Shown: in pieces, positions 45,901 to 59,481 of the stretch
Numbering within the stretch: the stretch's first letter is position 1
How the letters are laid out: each line of letters begins with the position of its first letter
DNA from: Anas platyrhynchos
Lineage: Eukaryota; Chordata; Aves; Anseriformes; Anatidae
Assembly (NCBI RefSeq): GCF_047663525.1
Contig: NC_092606.1
Span: forward strand, 5,082,501 to 5,146,500
DNA: 64,000 nt
Direction: 5' to 3'
The notes under the pieces: generated by a model
What the model was told of the DNA's origin: nothing
Databases searched by the model: none
Seen by the model: only the letters and a program-made list of their open reading frames with translations
Translations under genes and position numbers: made by a program

Positions 45901-47124
45901 AAAAATAATTAAGATAAAGTATAAACTATGATTTATAATGCCATGTGTTGTCATTGTGAACTTTTTAGGAAAAGGAGGAAAAGATCCTGTGAATAATACC
46001 AGTGCTTTTTAGTTTGGGCTTTTCTTAAAAGAGCTCTATTCTACGTTTTGGGAATGGTTGAAACTCATGCTTAAGGAATAAAACTCATTTCACTCTTATC
46101 TTTCTTTTTCAGGGTGGAATTCACAGTAGGGGACAAACCCATCAATAACTTTCGCATGATTGAGAGGCACTACTTCCGGGATCAATTGCTCAAGAGTTTT
46201 GATTTTGAATTTGGGTTCTGCATTCCCAGCAGTAAAAATACTTGTGAGCACATCTATGAATTCCCACAGCTCTCCGAGGATCTCAGTAAGCGCTTTTCAA
46301 TTACTGTGAGGTTAATCTCAGGTGTTTTGAAGAAGCACTTTCTTACAAGCTGTCTATAAAAAGTGGCTATGGCAGAATACTTCCAAGTATCTCCCAGACA
46401 AAGATTTATTTATTTATTTATTTATTTTTCCCCTTCATAGAAAGGAAACTTCAGTGTCTGGGATAATTGTGTTTTTATAAAAATAACTAAAAACTAGGAC
46501 TAAAAAGATATCCAGTAAACAGGTAACTTAAGTTACCTGTTATGTTCTATTTTACTGTTTGATATACTACATTGAGAAGTTGTTTTTTTTTTAGTATGAC
46601 CATACCTTTTATTTTTTCTCCCCTCTCCCAAGACAAACAGGCATGACTACTAAATCTGAGTGACCTTACATTCTTTATAACCCCGATAATGTATGTCAGT
46701 ACTCGTATTACAGTCTGTGGAAAATGCAGTGGTATACTGCTGTCTCACCACAAGAAATTTCTTTTGAACTGTGTTGAGGATAGGTAGAACACTTATACTT
46801 TGTATGGTGCCTTAACATGTTTGGGTTCCTTAGAACTTTAAACAAAGGGTTTGGGTAGTTTTTTGGTTGGGCTTTTATTTTATTTTTTTTTAACTTGAGT
46901 GTTTGCTGCTATCTGAGTAATGCTATTAAACATAACTGAGACGCAGTCTCCACAAAACCCAGTGCAGACTATTTGCCTCCGTGTAACACTTTTTTTTTTT
47001 TTTCCCTGCAGTTCGAGAGATGATCCTTCATCCATATGAGACACAGTCGGACAGTTTCTACTTCGTAGATAACAAGCTGGTGATGCACAACAAGGCGGAT
47101 TATTCGTACAGTGGAGGACCTTGA
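31695..47124 (+). CDS. UNC119: UNC119 lipid-binding trafficking chaperone
   Basis: Five exons encode 219 residues (human 240): 31695-31851, 42269-42382, 44404-44506, 46113-46285, 47012-47124. UNC119 has a PDE-delta-like beta-sandwich that extracts N-myristoylated cargo such as transducin alpha and carries it to cilia and photoreceptor outer segments (family knowledge). Exon 1 starts MKVKK, has a Gly/Thr/Ala low-complexity run, and ends [14 protein letters not shown]. Exons 2-5 give the conserved domain: [73 protein letters not shown] and [23 protein letters not shown] and MKVKK point to UNC119 rather than UNC119B. All splice phases agree. Intron 1 is 10.4 kb and contains the change from GC-rich to AT-rich DNA; codon choice changes with it. 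The gene faces FOXN1 tail to tail. Confidence 0.96.
32036..32342 (+). repeat. Seven-unit minisatellite in UNC119 intron 1
   Basis: Seven units starting AGGGATGCT(C/T) and containing GGGGAGCAGCCCCC follow one another, 37-49 bp each. Length differences lie in the C-rich second half of each unit. Confidence 0.85.
35766..35826. repeat. Short 18-bp repeat in UNC119 intron 1
   Basis: Variants of CAGTGTCCCTTGTCCCC occur about three times in tandem in otherwise non-repetitive intron sequence. Confidence 0.6.
38910..38930. repeat. (TTTG)n microsatellite
   Basis: A short run of TTTG units in UNC119 intron 1, five copies or so. Confidence 0.8.
39959..39994. repeat. T23A13 homopolymer pair
   Basis: Twenty-three T are followed directly by thirteen A. 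The tract is a perfect inverted repeat of 13 bp without a loop and could extrude as a hairpin. Confidence 0.85.
42383..47011 (+). other. UNC119 introns 2-4
   Basis: Introns 42383-44403, 44507-46112 and 46286-47011 are AT-rich unique sequence with T tracts (43254-43269, a CTT run near 43530, a TTTA run 46404-46429). I see no nested gene or recognisable transposon. Confidence 0.5.
46404..46429. repeat. (TTTA)n microsatellite
   Basis: About six TTTA units in UNC119 intron 4. Confidence 0.85.
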
Positions 47125-50030
47125 GCACAGGATGGGCAGCCAACCTGTGCTGGCCTTCACTTTCCTATCGAAGTCGTCAGGGACACCAACACCTTCAGTT
47201 CAGTTGCCTACAACGTCAACTGGACAAGAATCCACAAACCAAGGACTCTGCCACAGTAGGAGTTTCATGACTAAATTTGCCAGTGTAATCTCGTTCGATC
47301 TTTGAAGCAGGCCCAGTTCTTCAGAACCCTAAGCAGTTCTACAATGCTAAGTGATCTTTGGATACCACTACCCTAAGTTTTTTAGGTGTCTGCTTTGAAA
47401 ATGGCCTTGTGGGACCTGGGGGATTTTGCCCTAATTGTGCGGATTTGTGTTCTTGTCCTCAAGCATTTTTAGGACGTGATTGCTTTCTCAAAGAATGCAG
47501 TCAGAGAAACCACGTGAGTGGATGGATGCAAATGCAGAGTTTTGTTTATTTCTTTCTCTTTGTGAATGCTTCAAAAGCACGGTCAATGTAACTTGTACAT
47601 CCAGTTGAAAACCTTACAAAATCAAGTATCATCCTTAGATTATTTCTCTAAATAAGCATCTCATCCTTTTGTTTTGTTCCTTCTATGTATATATTTTTTT
47701 TAATCTCAGAAATAATGAAACTTGCAGTGAAGACCAGTATTTCAATGACAGCTATTTTTAATCAGGTACTGGCCATTTGCATTTCAGATGGAAGCAAAAT
47801 AGTGTTGAGTATATACAAACTCTCATAAGCATTCTCCATTAATTTCATTTCTTGCAAACTGAATCTAGAATAACCTGGAAAAAACGAAGGATTTTAGTTT
47901 TGCTTTAACACTTATACATAGCTAACATTCAGCCTATTCATGCTATACGTTATACATGCCTGTTCTCTTTCATCTCTGCTCATACTAAAACAAGGGCTTC
48001 AGCAATGCTTGCTAGAGCAACGCTTTGATTTGTCTAGGGCAATCAGAAGGTGTGGAATATCCAATTTTTCATTCCTGTCTGAAGAATGTTATAAAGGTGT
48101 TTTTCCCTTTGTTAAAAATGTTTTGCATTGGATATTAATACAAGAGAATCAGTCTAATAACGTAGCCTTTAAGCTACAGCAAAAATATAGCAAAAGCTCT
48201 CTCTTCAGACTCCGTAAGAAGTCTAAGAACAATCTTGCACAAGTTTCTCAGGCTGTACTTCTTAGAAAGGTATTAGTGCAGTGAAGCAGCAACATCAAAA
48301 GAGTAAACTAGTGCATGCAAAACAAAACCTGAGAAGGCTGTGTGGGGTGAAATGCTTTCATCCTTTATTTTTGCCTAAGTAGCCTGTTGTCATGAAACCC
48401 TTACTCTAAAGATGAGTTCAGAGATACTTTAAAAGAAAAAAAAAAGGCAGTTGCAGTTTGTAGATATTTCTATAAATACTTGATGTCTCCATGTCTATTT
48501 CTGTGAGTTTAAGTGGAACGTTGTATGTTAGCCTCAGATATGTGTGACTGTAATAATTTTTATAAAATAGCATTTCCAGTTAACATCTTTCTAGTCACAG
48601 TCCAAGTCAAACAGGAGAACTACAAATGGTTTCAAATGCAGCCATCTGTCTAAGAACAGGGAGATTTTGTACTGTTATTGGAGTTGTGATCATTATCAAA
48701 TGTGTTAGCATTTGTATCTGTTTTGGCTTTCTTTAATTCTGAAGGAGGATTCAATTTTCTAAAGAAATACAGTGAGTTTAGGTACTGTACTCTTGTACTG
48801 TAGTACAAGTTGTTTTTTTTTAAGATTGAAAGTATGTAGAGTTCACTGATTTTACACAGTATCTTACAGTAATTATTATCACAATGAGATTTGTATTTAT
48901 TGCTATTTTTTTTGACTCTAGTGTATAAAACCATAAAAGTTAGCCTACAGCTGACTTACCAGTTTGAGGTTTGCAAAGAATTTCCTTATTATTCGTAATA
49001 TGCTTTGAGCTACTGATCACTAAGTTTTATAGCACAATAATTACTAAAGGTGAAAATAGTTTCAAAAGTCTAGGTCCTCCTCACTTTTTTTTTTTTTTTT
49101 TTTCCATCAAGGCTGTTAAACTACCCTTATATTCAATGATGTTTTGCAAATTTGAATATTGATTAATTTTGTTCCAACTCTTGGATGAGCGAATGTACTG
49201 ACTTGAAGACAGATCGAGTGTTTCTGAGTAGCACCTCCTACACAGGTTTTGTTTGTTTGTTTGTTTGTTATCTTTAAACTCTTACCTGCTGTTCATAACA
49301 ATCACTTCTGTGCGTAAGGCTTTTAAGAGACTTTCAGCAATGGTGCTTGGCCAGAATTACCAGTCTTACATTTCCAACGGCTATATCATGTCAGTATATT
49401 TCTGCGAGAGCAGTAGTTGTTCTTTGGTGTGGACTCTTGTCAGTCTTGGATTATCATACTCAGTATCCTCTCTGTATATGAATATCATAGCAAATCATTG
49501 TTTGCTGCACTGAAATGATCATATTCTGCTCCTTTTTTTATGCTACCTCCTTTAAAGACTTTAGGATTCAAAAACAATGGTAATTTCCTAAAAATGTTGC
49601 TGTAATCAACTAACACATGCCCCTATGAAAAAAGACCCTAAAGAAATTTACCTTGTTCCCAGCAGTGCACTATGATGTTGTTGAATGGACTTTCTCACGT
49701 TCTGTGTTTTACAGTAGGTTTGAGGTTAAACATAAGAGGATGAACTATGCACAACTGAGCTCCGTCCTGAGTTCTGCTAACTGTTCTGATAATTCAGATT
49801 CTATGAGTTGTAATTTCAGGCTAATAGAAAATTTAGTGTGAATCCTACAGGAGATATTTTACTAAGTAAATTTACTGTCTTCTATTATTAAGAATACTTT
49901 AAAACACGAAAAAGTTAGGCATTTCCAGTAAAATTAATTTCAACCTGCTTTAGCTTTTCAGGTTGAGGAATTTTACCTTTTTTTTTTTTTTTTTCCCCTT
50001 TAGAAGTCCCCACATTTTCCTACAAATAAA
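47125..50030 (+). other. UNC119 3' UTR and downstream flank
   Basis: The first canonical AATAAA after the stop that I find is at 50025-50030, which would make a 2.9-kb 3' UTR. An earlier end with a variant signal is possible. The stretch is AT-rich with no conserved open frame. A (GTTT)n run lies at 49246-49269. Confidence 0.4.
49246..49269. repeat. (GTTT)n microsatellite
   Basis: About five GTTT units downstream of UNC119. Confidence 0.85.
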
Positions 50031-53000
50031 GTTCTATTCTTAAGCCAAAGCAAATAACAAAACTTTCTGTGGGAAGTGTAATGAAGGTGTTTTTTGCTTC
50101 TCACAGCAACAGAAATCAAAGTTATCGCTTAGTTTCACTTGGAAACATCTGCATTTTTTCAAAGTTATCTACATTCAAAATATTTACAAACGTGGGGGAA
50201 TCACTGACCAAGGGAGAGGTTCCATTCCTTTTTTACCTATTTATGCAGCAGTGTAACATACAGTGTCAACTCGCGACGTTACATTTTTGCACATAAATAG
50301 TGTGAGAATAATGTTTCTTTGAAAACTTTTGCAGTATAGATGCTGTTCTAACGCTGCATCTGTCCTTGTTTTGCATTCATTTATGTGCAAAATTTAATGT
50401 TAAAGACCATGCATTGTAAGGCACTGAACAATTTCAATTTTCATTCATCTGAAAGTGAGCTGGTTGCTCTCAGATGAATTGTAAAGTGAAACCACATTTT
50501 CCCCTTAAATTGGCAGCTGATTCTTATTAAAAACCAGTTCAAAGTCAAATCTTAACAAAATCTTAACAGCATGGTTCAGAAAAGAATATATTAATCTTCC
50601 TGACTAGTTACTATTTTTTATTTTAATATTAATCATTTTTAGGTTTACTTTGGAAGCTCACCTACAGAATCACTAAATATTGTCTTTGAAATTTATTTAT
50701 TTTTTCCTCTGCTCTCATTTTCAAGAATATTTTAATTAGCACTATAGGTCTGTTCCAATGAACCAGTGTGGAAAATTGGGATCTGGCTTTCTGAAAGCAA
50801 AAGAAAACATCAAAAAGCTAACCAAGATTATTTGCTAGTAATAAAATTTCTATCAGACATTGATTGTATGTGTACTTTACATAATGAATTAATCTTTGAA
50901 AAGAATTAGGTGCTAATAGTTATTTATTTTTTATTTTTTTTAAATGAAATCATAACTCAACACATTCTTTCACTTTCTCAGTCTTAAATCCTTTACATTT
51001 CAGGTTTTGTAAAGACAAGTAACAGTAAAATATTTGTGGTTAACTGCCATGCTGAATGATCTTATAATTCAAAAACTTTAGGGGCAGAAATAGAACAATT
51101 TATTTTCAAGATTAACACACCCAGTATGGTTTAAATTTTTGAAGCTTTGTTCTCATTACAGCGACAAAAGCCAGAATTGTTACTCTGAATATATCCTTTG
51201 TATTGGTGACATTCATGAAATAACTGAATAATCCACGCTCCCTGACTCAGAGAGATTCCTCTTTTTCTTAGTCTCCTTTATTTCTCTTTCTGTAGAAAGT
51301 CTCTTTAGTTTTGAAAACAATGTATTTACCAAAAAATGAAAGAGCAACTAGAACTGTATGCATTGTACAAATGCTAATGAGACAGGTTTATGTGCATTGA
51401 ATCTAGTGGTGAAAGTTATCTTTTGGAAAAAAAAAATGAGGGAGAGGGACAAGGACAGGAAAAATGTTAATTTTAGCTGATTGAACCCAAGAGCTTTAAG
51501 GCCATGATAAGTGTAAACATTTTTTCTTTTGAGTTTTGAAATAGCTGGTAGCTTCTGTTAGCAGTTCTTTTAAATAAGCCTAGCACAAGCCCTATTTACA
51601 AAAGCACTGTTTATACAAATGTTTCAATACCAATCAGATATTAAATCTCACTGACAGTTCATATCATTTTTTAAACATGGAAATATGTTTGAAGAGTGTG
51701 ATACTCCAGGCCTCAAGTGCAGCTCAATTATTTTCTAAATCACAGGACAGTCTGACTAAGCGGGTGAAATTGTGTGTTTGTGTCTGTTCACAAGACATAG
51801 TTAACTGCCTCCCTAGAATCACTGTGTTAATGCCTACTGTGATGTCTGCTTGTACCTTAATGCTACACTGAGAAACCCTGTTTGAATGTGACATTGACTT
51901 TTTTGCATAGAATCAGAATTGTCTGTATTAAAGTGTATTTATAAAAAAATATATTTTTTGTGGAAGGAAAGTAGGATTCTAGTTAATATACCGCTGGGAA
52001 AATGTTAGAAACATTTTTACCAAGTTCATTTATAATTCTTTGTATCTTGTTAGTTACCTGATCTGTTTCCTATAAGAACATCCACTGTGGCCAGTTTAGT
52101 GGCAATGCAATGCACTGTCATGCAGAGAATCTGGTTTTCAGAAAACTGGGAGTCTTTTGTTTCCTTTTGGGACAGTAAGAAACTGAGTAGGTTGCCGGGA
52201 GAAAAAGGAACCTTGGCACCAATTCCACTTCTGTGGCTTTGGCTTCAGTAACTAGTCTGTTTGACTTGTTTGCAGATAGATAAGTAGGGCGAACAAAGAT
52301 TGAGAATTCAGGGTAAGAAAATTAGATGCTACAATTTAGTCTTCCTGTAGGAGGAGAGAACTAAAACTACACAAGGACTGAATAAGGAGTACACTTGCTT
52401 ATAATTATTTAACATTGGCAGCTTAGGCATAAATGTGCAGACTAGGGAATACGCTTAACTTTTTCCATTACTTCGGAAAAATGGTTAAAAACATGTCACC
52501 TTCATTAGCAAGTGTTTCTTCTCCTGTAATAAATTGCAAAATGTAAAAAAAAATAAATAAATAAAACAAAACAAAAACTAAATAAATTATTGATCATAGA
52601 AATGGGGGTTCTTGTCTATTTTATTTAACATTAAATGTTTATTTTAGTACATGAAAAACATTTAAATATTTTTATCTTCCCTTCATGTTTTAACTCCAGT
52701 TTTGTGCAAATTTATGTAACTACATTCAACCTCTGTGATCACAAACTAAACAATGCACGTGTAAAAACCCTTCAGTGGTTTGCATAGTTACATAAGTAAA
52801 ACAATTAAAATGTTTGAAATGGGATTCAGCGTTCTGATTGGTGAGAGTATCTTGGGGCATAATTAAAATAAATTATTCTCAAAGTACGTTAACAAAACTT
52901 AGGAGTTCCACAGATCACAGTTTTGCACAAGGTTATGCTTTTGAAAAATCTGCCAGCTGCACTATGGAGAATTGATTTTTGAAATTAATGTGACACCTGC

Positions 53001-55840
53001 AATTCTCGTCTCTGCCATACCAAGTAAAACCACAACATCTGCTCAAACTGAAACAAATTGTATTGGGATAATTCAATCTTTTTTTTTTTTTTTTTTTTTT
53101 GATGTTTTAGTCCTGTTTTTCTCAGCATGCCCGGGAATACCTCAGTGTTTTTCTGTGAAGCAAAACAGCTTACCTACTCCTAGAGGAAAAAAAGTATAAT
53201 GTTTTTGTTTGAAAGTGTCTGCTGTGATTTTGATTTGTTAGAATTACAGAGGACACCTTAATAACACAGCATCCAGCAGAACAATCATTTTGTACTGGAA
53301 CTCACAGAAGAAATTTATTAAGAGAAGGCTTTAACTTTTGGACTATAACTTGGAGCTGCATGAAATACCTGCACTGAATTCTGCAATTGGGTGATGACCT
53401 GAGCACAGGTTTGTAACATGACTATTGTTCAGCTATCACTCATCTGAAATCTGCGATGAAGACATAATCAAAAGTTTGACATCAAATCTCTTACAGACTC
53501 TTCTAAATCAAATGATAGCTTCTGGTTTCACCTGTACAGGCTCCCTGTGTTTAGATACTCTCTCCTGATTAAGCTTACTCTTGGAATTACCTGAACGACA
53601 GGAAGCATAAGGTCTGTTTTCTTAGAATTCTTGAAATGAGTAGATGCTGATTTCACCGAATACCTAAACAGCAGAGATTGCAAAATCAGTCCTAATAACT
53701 CTTAAGGCAGGTTAAACAGTCTCTGATGCTTTAGTATAATTTCCTGAACTGACTGTAAAACTTCTGAGGCTGAAGAGAGCCTTCAAAATCTTATTATTTT
53801 TTTTAAATAATAAATTATATTCAAGAAAAAGTTTCCCAGTGTTAAATGTCTACAGAAATATATGACTTAGTGTTCCTTAGAAAGCATTACCAATGCTTTT
53901 TCATCTTTTTTGCTTAGGTAGTATGTGTGTCTCATATTTTATGACTAAGTATGCCTAATTATTCCAGAGGTGTTCTGTACCACTCCTCAGATTTTGATTT
54001 CTTATGGTATTTGTCAGCTGCTTAGCTATTGTGGCACATCTCACATGTTCACACCATGGTTCTAATTCTTTTGTCATTATTCAAGGGCATTCATCTTCCA
54101 GTGACCTGCATTCCCTTAACATTTCTTAACTGTAATAAGAATACTTCTCACTGATTCACTATTCCAAGTTTTCCAACATTTACCTTCAAGAAAAAAAAAT
54201 ATATTTTTAAAGTAAATTTTACAAAGGTCTGTCATTGCATGCTAGGATAAACCAAAGGTATTTATTCTACCTATTTAAGTCCACACAAAGGAGTAATTGC
54301 TTTACAGAGATTATTTTTTTTTCTTAACCAGTGCTGTACAAGAACTTAAAACAGGAGGTGAAATCATACTGGGTAATATATTTTAATTAGAGCTACAAAG
54401 AGAATTTAGGTAAAGTGCAGTTGCAGTTGGATGATTCCCAGACGTTATTCTGAAAACTGACATAGGACCTTAAATAACAAAGGCCCGTTTTATTTAATAA
54501 TAATTTAATTATTCTAGTAGAGGGAATAAACAATGCTAATGAAGCTTGCATATGAAAGTAATTTGTAGAAAGAAATAAAAACAGGCAGGAAAGTTATAAC
54601 AGCAATACATAAAATGCATAATGAAAGTTATTTTATGAAAGAAAGTTAATACATAGGGAGGAAAAGAGTTCTAAACACTTTGATTTTTTCCTCTTCTACC
54701 TAATGACAGAATGAATCAGAAGAGGGGAATTCCAGACTGGATAATTTATAATCTTTATAGTTTATCTATAATGAGTCAAAAAATGATTCCAGATCAAGAA
54801 TTATTGGAATAGACCAGATTTGCTGTATTTACTGTAACAGTTATGTACACAGCTGTATCTCTTTTACTTGCTTAGCTATAGGAAGAGTAAGTACCTTTTT
54901 TTTTTTCAGTAATAAGACAAAATTCAGTAGCAAAGCTTGCGTAAAGGAAAACGTCCTGCAGTTGTATGTAAAGCTTCCAGTAAAATTCATTTTTTAAAGA
55001 TGTATTTCCTCATGCACACAGCTAAACAGAGAGGTGGGTGCACAAAGCATCCTTCGAGCATGTATGCTCAGTTTCACCTATAAACAGTGCACTTTATGAT
55101 GCACTAGGCCTGATAGCTGTAAGTATCTAGATCCTAGTTTAGTACAATAATAAACAAACAAAAAATTTACTTTATGAATGATGTCGTGAAAGGTACAGCA
55201 TGCCACAGTTATGTGAATGTTACCCTGTTCAGTGGCATTCAACTAGTTTTGAAAATTATGTTTTTATTTCCCAAATGCATACTTTACCACCCTTATATAT
55301 AATTAACTGTCTAATTAAACCTTCTGCCTGCTTTGATGTCTGTATGGTTTCATAAGTCAGGAGAACAGAGGGTACACTATGTCCCCTAAAATTAAAGTGT
55401 GGACAGAGGACTCATTATAAGCATGCTGTTCAGAGGAAATAAAAACTTTCTGCCCCAGACATGCCAAGTCTCTTTACAACCAAGATGTCCTGAACCTTTT
55501 AAAGCCATTCTCCTGCTGAAGTTCATCCGCTGGCATTTGTCATAAACCAGGTTTGAAACAACAGTTCAGAAATGTTCTTTGCAGTCAAAAAATACATGCC
55601 TAAGTTTCCTGGGGCTATCTGGCAAGAGATGCTTGCAGGAAATGTAAGTACATGTGTCACCACCTCAATAACTTTTAAGACTATTATTTCAGCTAACATT
55701 TGAATTTATTTATGTTAAAACTAGAAAGATTATTTCTACCCAAAGCAAAACTTTGCACTAAGAGCATTACAGCAACTCTTTATCTCCTTTGATTAATTGT
55801 CTATTCAGTACAAAATATTTTTTTCCATATTTTTTTTTCT

Positions 55841-55871
<31 letters not shown>

Positions 55872-56119
55872 TTTCTGTTGTTGTTTCCCTTTTTGATGTT
55901 CTAAAGTAATGGAGTTAAAGGTAAGTATAATAAATGCCCTAAGCAATCATTTAAGCCCGGTGCCTCAGACAGGCACAAACATGCTGGGCTTATTCATGTG
56001 GTTGAAATTAAATTCTTCAGTAGCTGCTTGGCGAGCGAGATCTTAAATTCTTTGTTCATCCGAGTCGTGCAAATTCCCTTCTGGTGCTTTGTTTTTAAAT
56101 TGCACCAACCAAAGGACTC
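50031..56119. other. AT-rich intergenic DNA, left part
   Basis: Six kilobases of AT-rich DNA between UNC119 and FOXN1 without recognisable gene, RNA or transposon. It contains A/T-rich simple tracts (an AAAT run 52548-52566, a T tract 53079-53100 and a T tract 55849-55874). Confidence 0.5.
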
Positions 56120-56500
56120 GTCCCTTACCCTGTCTCTTCCTAAAGGCCCTTTCCAGCCCCTGTGCCTGCCTGTGGCTGCCAACGCGTGCCCTTGGCAGCC
56201 CTTAGCGGCACGAACTCCCCTGCCGGCCGCCTCCGCGCTGCTTTCTGGGGTGGAAAACCCAGTCTGCAGGAAACGCTCGCAGGGCCACACCTGCCTTGTT
56301 TTTAGCTCATTGCTCATCCCTGCCTGCTGCCAGGCCTTCCACGCTGGCTCGAAGTGCACCAAACGCACCCTTGCTGGCACTGCGGCCTGCAGCGGCGAGC
56401 CGCGGCCCTGCCCGCCGGGGGCTGTGGTGGCGGCGAAGTTCGGCGGGCCCCACCAATGGCCCCAGCCCCTCCATGTGGCGAGGAGGCCCACACCACGCCT
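56120..56500. other. Isolated GC-rich, CpG-containing island
   Basis: About 380 bp is strongly GC-rich with many CpG in the middle of AT-rich intergenic DNA. Open frames run through it on both strands, but their products are low in recognisable motifs and I do not call a gene. A CCAAT box occurs at 56451-56455. The left flank (55950-56120) and right flank (56500-57180) are non-repetitive and of mixed composition. It could be an enhancer, a promoter of an unknown RNA, or part of an old insertion. Confidence 0.5.
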
Positions 56501-58654
56501 CGGTTGACATAATTTATTTTCCAGTGACCGCAGTATGAATAAAAAGCTTGAGTAACGCTCCTAATGAGGGCCTAGGCCTGAGTGGTTTTGTCAGGAATAA
56601 AAAGTTTTCATGGTTTTACGCCCCTCTCCTGTGCCCGGGTCAAAAATCGAGAGGTTTAAAATAGGAAGTCTCCAATTCGTCTGAGCAGCGCTGTGTTTCA
56701 GTGCTTTGCTGCTATGGATTAGGGAGGCTTAGTAGCCACTGACTGCAGCCTGCTCATCAGTACTTAGCGGCCTTGAGACACGTAGTTCGCTACCTGTGCG
56801 GAAAAAATGATTTGCAGCCAGGTCAGGGGGAACTCGGTCATTGTTGGAGAGGAGTTCCAGCCCCTGCGGACATCCCGAGGCCTTTGCTGAGCCAGGGAGG
56901 TTAATGGGGGCTGCCTTCCTGCTTGCCCTACATCTTTATTGCTCAGAGTGCAGCCCCAGCAATCCTTGACCGAAGGGTGCCACAAGGTCTCGGAACGGAT
57001 TTCACAAAAGACAGAAAAATCGCTGCTACAAAATGCTGAATAGTGCCGGCTGCCAGCTTCCCACCACCAGCAACGGCACTGGTTTGGTGGTGGTTCCACG
57101 TCCATGGCCATCTCCTGTCTGTTCACAACCTGTCCAGTATTTGTTTTACTGCTTGTATCATAACCGAGACTTTTCATCAGTATGCTAGCTGACTGAGAAG
57201 CAGCCAGGGGAAATAAATCCGGTATGCCGGATTAATGCTGTTGCTACTGCTGTTTATTTTCACTAATGTACAAATGAGTATCATTTGTGCATGTTTGGTT
57301 CTTTGTCTAAACAAGACTAAAAAAAAAAAAAAAAGCCCCTTTCAGCTTTTCAAAGGAATTGGATTTAAACTTTATTTTATGAACTAGCTCAATTGCTTCA
57401 TTATTTTAGTGAACAAACTAGTAGTTCTCAAGTAATTTTTTTCTGTGGCCACAGATGGGAAAGACTAGTTTAAAGCTACCAGTTATGTTGTTGTAGTGAG
57501 GGATGCATGAGGACCATGTAGCTCATCAGCTAGTGAATGTTTTCTTTTTGTCTGTATTAGACTAGAAATGGATTAAAAGTCTGCGAAAGCTGAATACAAA
57601 TATTTACATACAGATATGGAAGTCTGATTGAAGTATTGTAAAAACGGAGCATCAGCATTGATTACCTAAGGCCTGGAAACTAAATATTTGTTTCAGCCAG
57701 TAGTTTAATGTTATTTGAAAGTGCCAATAAGTCACTGGAACTTTTCTTTTCAAGCTCTGTGTAAAAAGGAGAAAGTTAGAGGCCTAAAGAAGCCCTGACG
57801 TGCTAGTTCATACTTTCTCTGTTCCATAATACCTATTCATCACTGTCGTTTTTAAGTAGCTCAGTGCTGTGCCAAGTCTTTGAGAAATTATGCAAAGATA
57901 CGAACATATCTGAAAAGAACAGTAACAAGAAAAGCAAATGAGCCTTCAGAGGTGATGGTTTTATAACAGAAAATACATCGGAGACAGCCTACTTTAGCCA
58001 GAAGTCGTGTAGCACTGAATTTGAACTCATGTCATGAAACAAGAACTTGAAAACATAGTTCTAATGTAAATTGCTATTATTTGAATTTTTCTGACATTTA
58101 AATGAAACGTACAATCAAAAAGCTAAACTAATAAATTTTAAACTTTAGAATGCAAATTATTCCTAATCATATGCTGGAGAGGGCAACAGTAAACACTTTC
58201 TTCTGTTTGGAAATCAGATATTTTTATGGTAATTATACTTAAGAGTTTTTTCTTGTCTGTTTGCGTAACGTGTTTGATTTAGTCTGATTAAGCAAACATC
58301 ATTAAACTTGGACTGGCAAAACTTCATTCTTTTCTTCCTTTCTCCTCCTGTATCAATATGACTAAAAATGGGCTTTACTGCAAATGTACCTTAAAAAGAT
58401 TTGCAACATGCAAAATGCCTGTTTCATGGTAGGTCAAGCACAAGGTGTCACTAGTTCTACAAGTTCTAAGAAAATGCTCACTGTGCCATTAACAATTGAG
58501 TCAAAATTATTTTACAAGTACTTACACAAGATAAGGATTATTCTTCTGGAAGCAGTAAACTTGAATAAAAGGAGTTAAATGTGTTTTTTAGTTTAAAAAT
58601 ATTTTTCTGGAGTTGTAGTTTATAGTAGGACTCTTTCTTCATGTGCCCATATGT

Positions 58655-58682
58655 CAGTGTTTTGTTTTGTTTTGTTTTATTT
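58655..58682. repeat. (TTTTG)n microsatellite
   Basis: Four TTTTG units followed by a TTTTA unit. Confidence 0.8.
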
Positions 58683-59438
58683 CTTTTTTTGGTATGTGTG
58701 TACCAGAATCACTAATGCTAAACTGAAGCAGGGCAATTAAATTCTGGATGTAAGAGCCTAAATGGGGGGTGGAAGAGGAGGGAGAGGACCCAGACGATTT
58801 ATATTAGTTAATAACTTGCAGTCTTTTTTTGAACATTTTTTTTTAATATAAGAAAAAATATGTAATAGCTTTTAGCTTCTGTGAAATGTCCAACAGTCTT
58901 AAATATAGAATGCATTGGAAAAATACTTTAAGGTGCTTAGAATAAATAATTTATAATTATATAAGGAAGACAAGGCTCCTTTGTGTCAATACAGTATGTC
59001 AAGTAAGTCAAGCAAAAACACAAGAAAAACATGTCAGAGTGTTAATTTACCATTTTGTTCTTTATGTCTGGTCATTCTTCAAAGACTTATTACCATGAAA
59101 AATATAGAATACATTATGAAGCTTAGGTTTTTCTCTCTCTTTCTGTTCCCCCCTTCCCTGCTTGTGATCATCCTTATGGTCACATACATAGAATATATTA
59201 GCGCATCTGAAAGAATGCCCTAGACTGGTAAATGCAGAATTTAGAATATATGAATGCCACATGAATTTATGAAATATGAATGAATTGCTATCCCCTTTAT
59301 TTATATCCTTGACAAGGGAAAAAAAAAAAAAAAAGCTTTTAAAAAGCAAATTTAAAATCTATGAATTTTGAGTTTCTGTAGCAGATATTTAGCTCATCTT
59401 GGTAAAGTGCTGTCCAGAATCATACTGTCCATTTTAAT

Positions 59439-59441
<3 letters not shown>

Positions 59442-59477
<36 letters not shown>
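59442..59477. repeat. T36 homopolymer
   Basis: Thirty-six uninterrupted T. The flanks show no gene-like sequence or target-site duplication that I can recognise. Confidence 0.9.

Positions 59478-59481
<4 letters not shown>

Noticed and set aside
31695-47124. Assembly misjoin as cause of the composition change
   Set aside because: UNC119 exon 1 and exons 2-5 have matching splice phases and belong to the same paralogue, and PIGS-UNC119-FOXN1 is the conserved order. A local collapse or gap in intron 1 remains possible.
42269-47124. UNC119B instead of UNC119
   Set aside because: Exon 1 starts MKVKK and exon 3 has [11 protein letters not shown] and LRQVGAT, as in UNC119; UNC119B has different residues at these places.
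55994-56507. Overlapping open frames on both strands in the GC island
   Set aside because: Both exist because the island is GC-rich and stop-poor. Neither product resembles a known family, and no splice or poly(A) structure supports a gene.
59442-59477. Poly-T as the tail of a processed pseudogene on the - strand
   Set aside because: The sequence that would be the retrocopy body shows no gene-like open frame, and no flanking direct repeats are evident.
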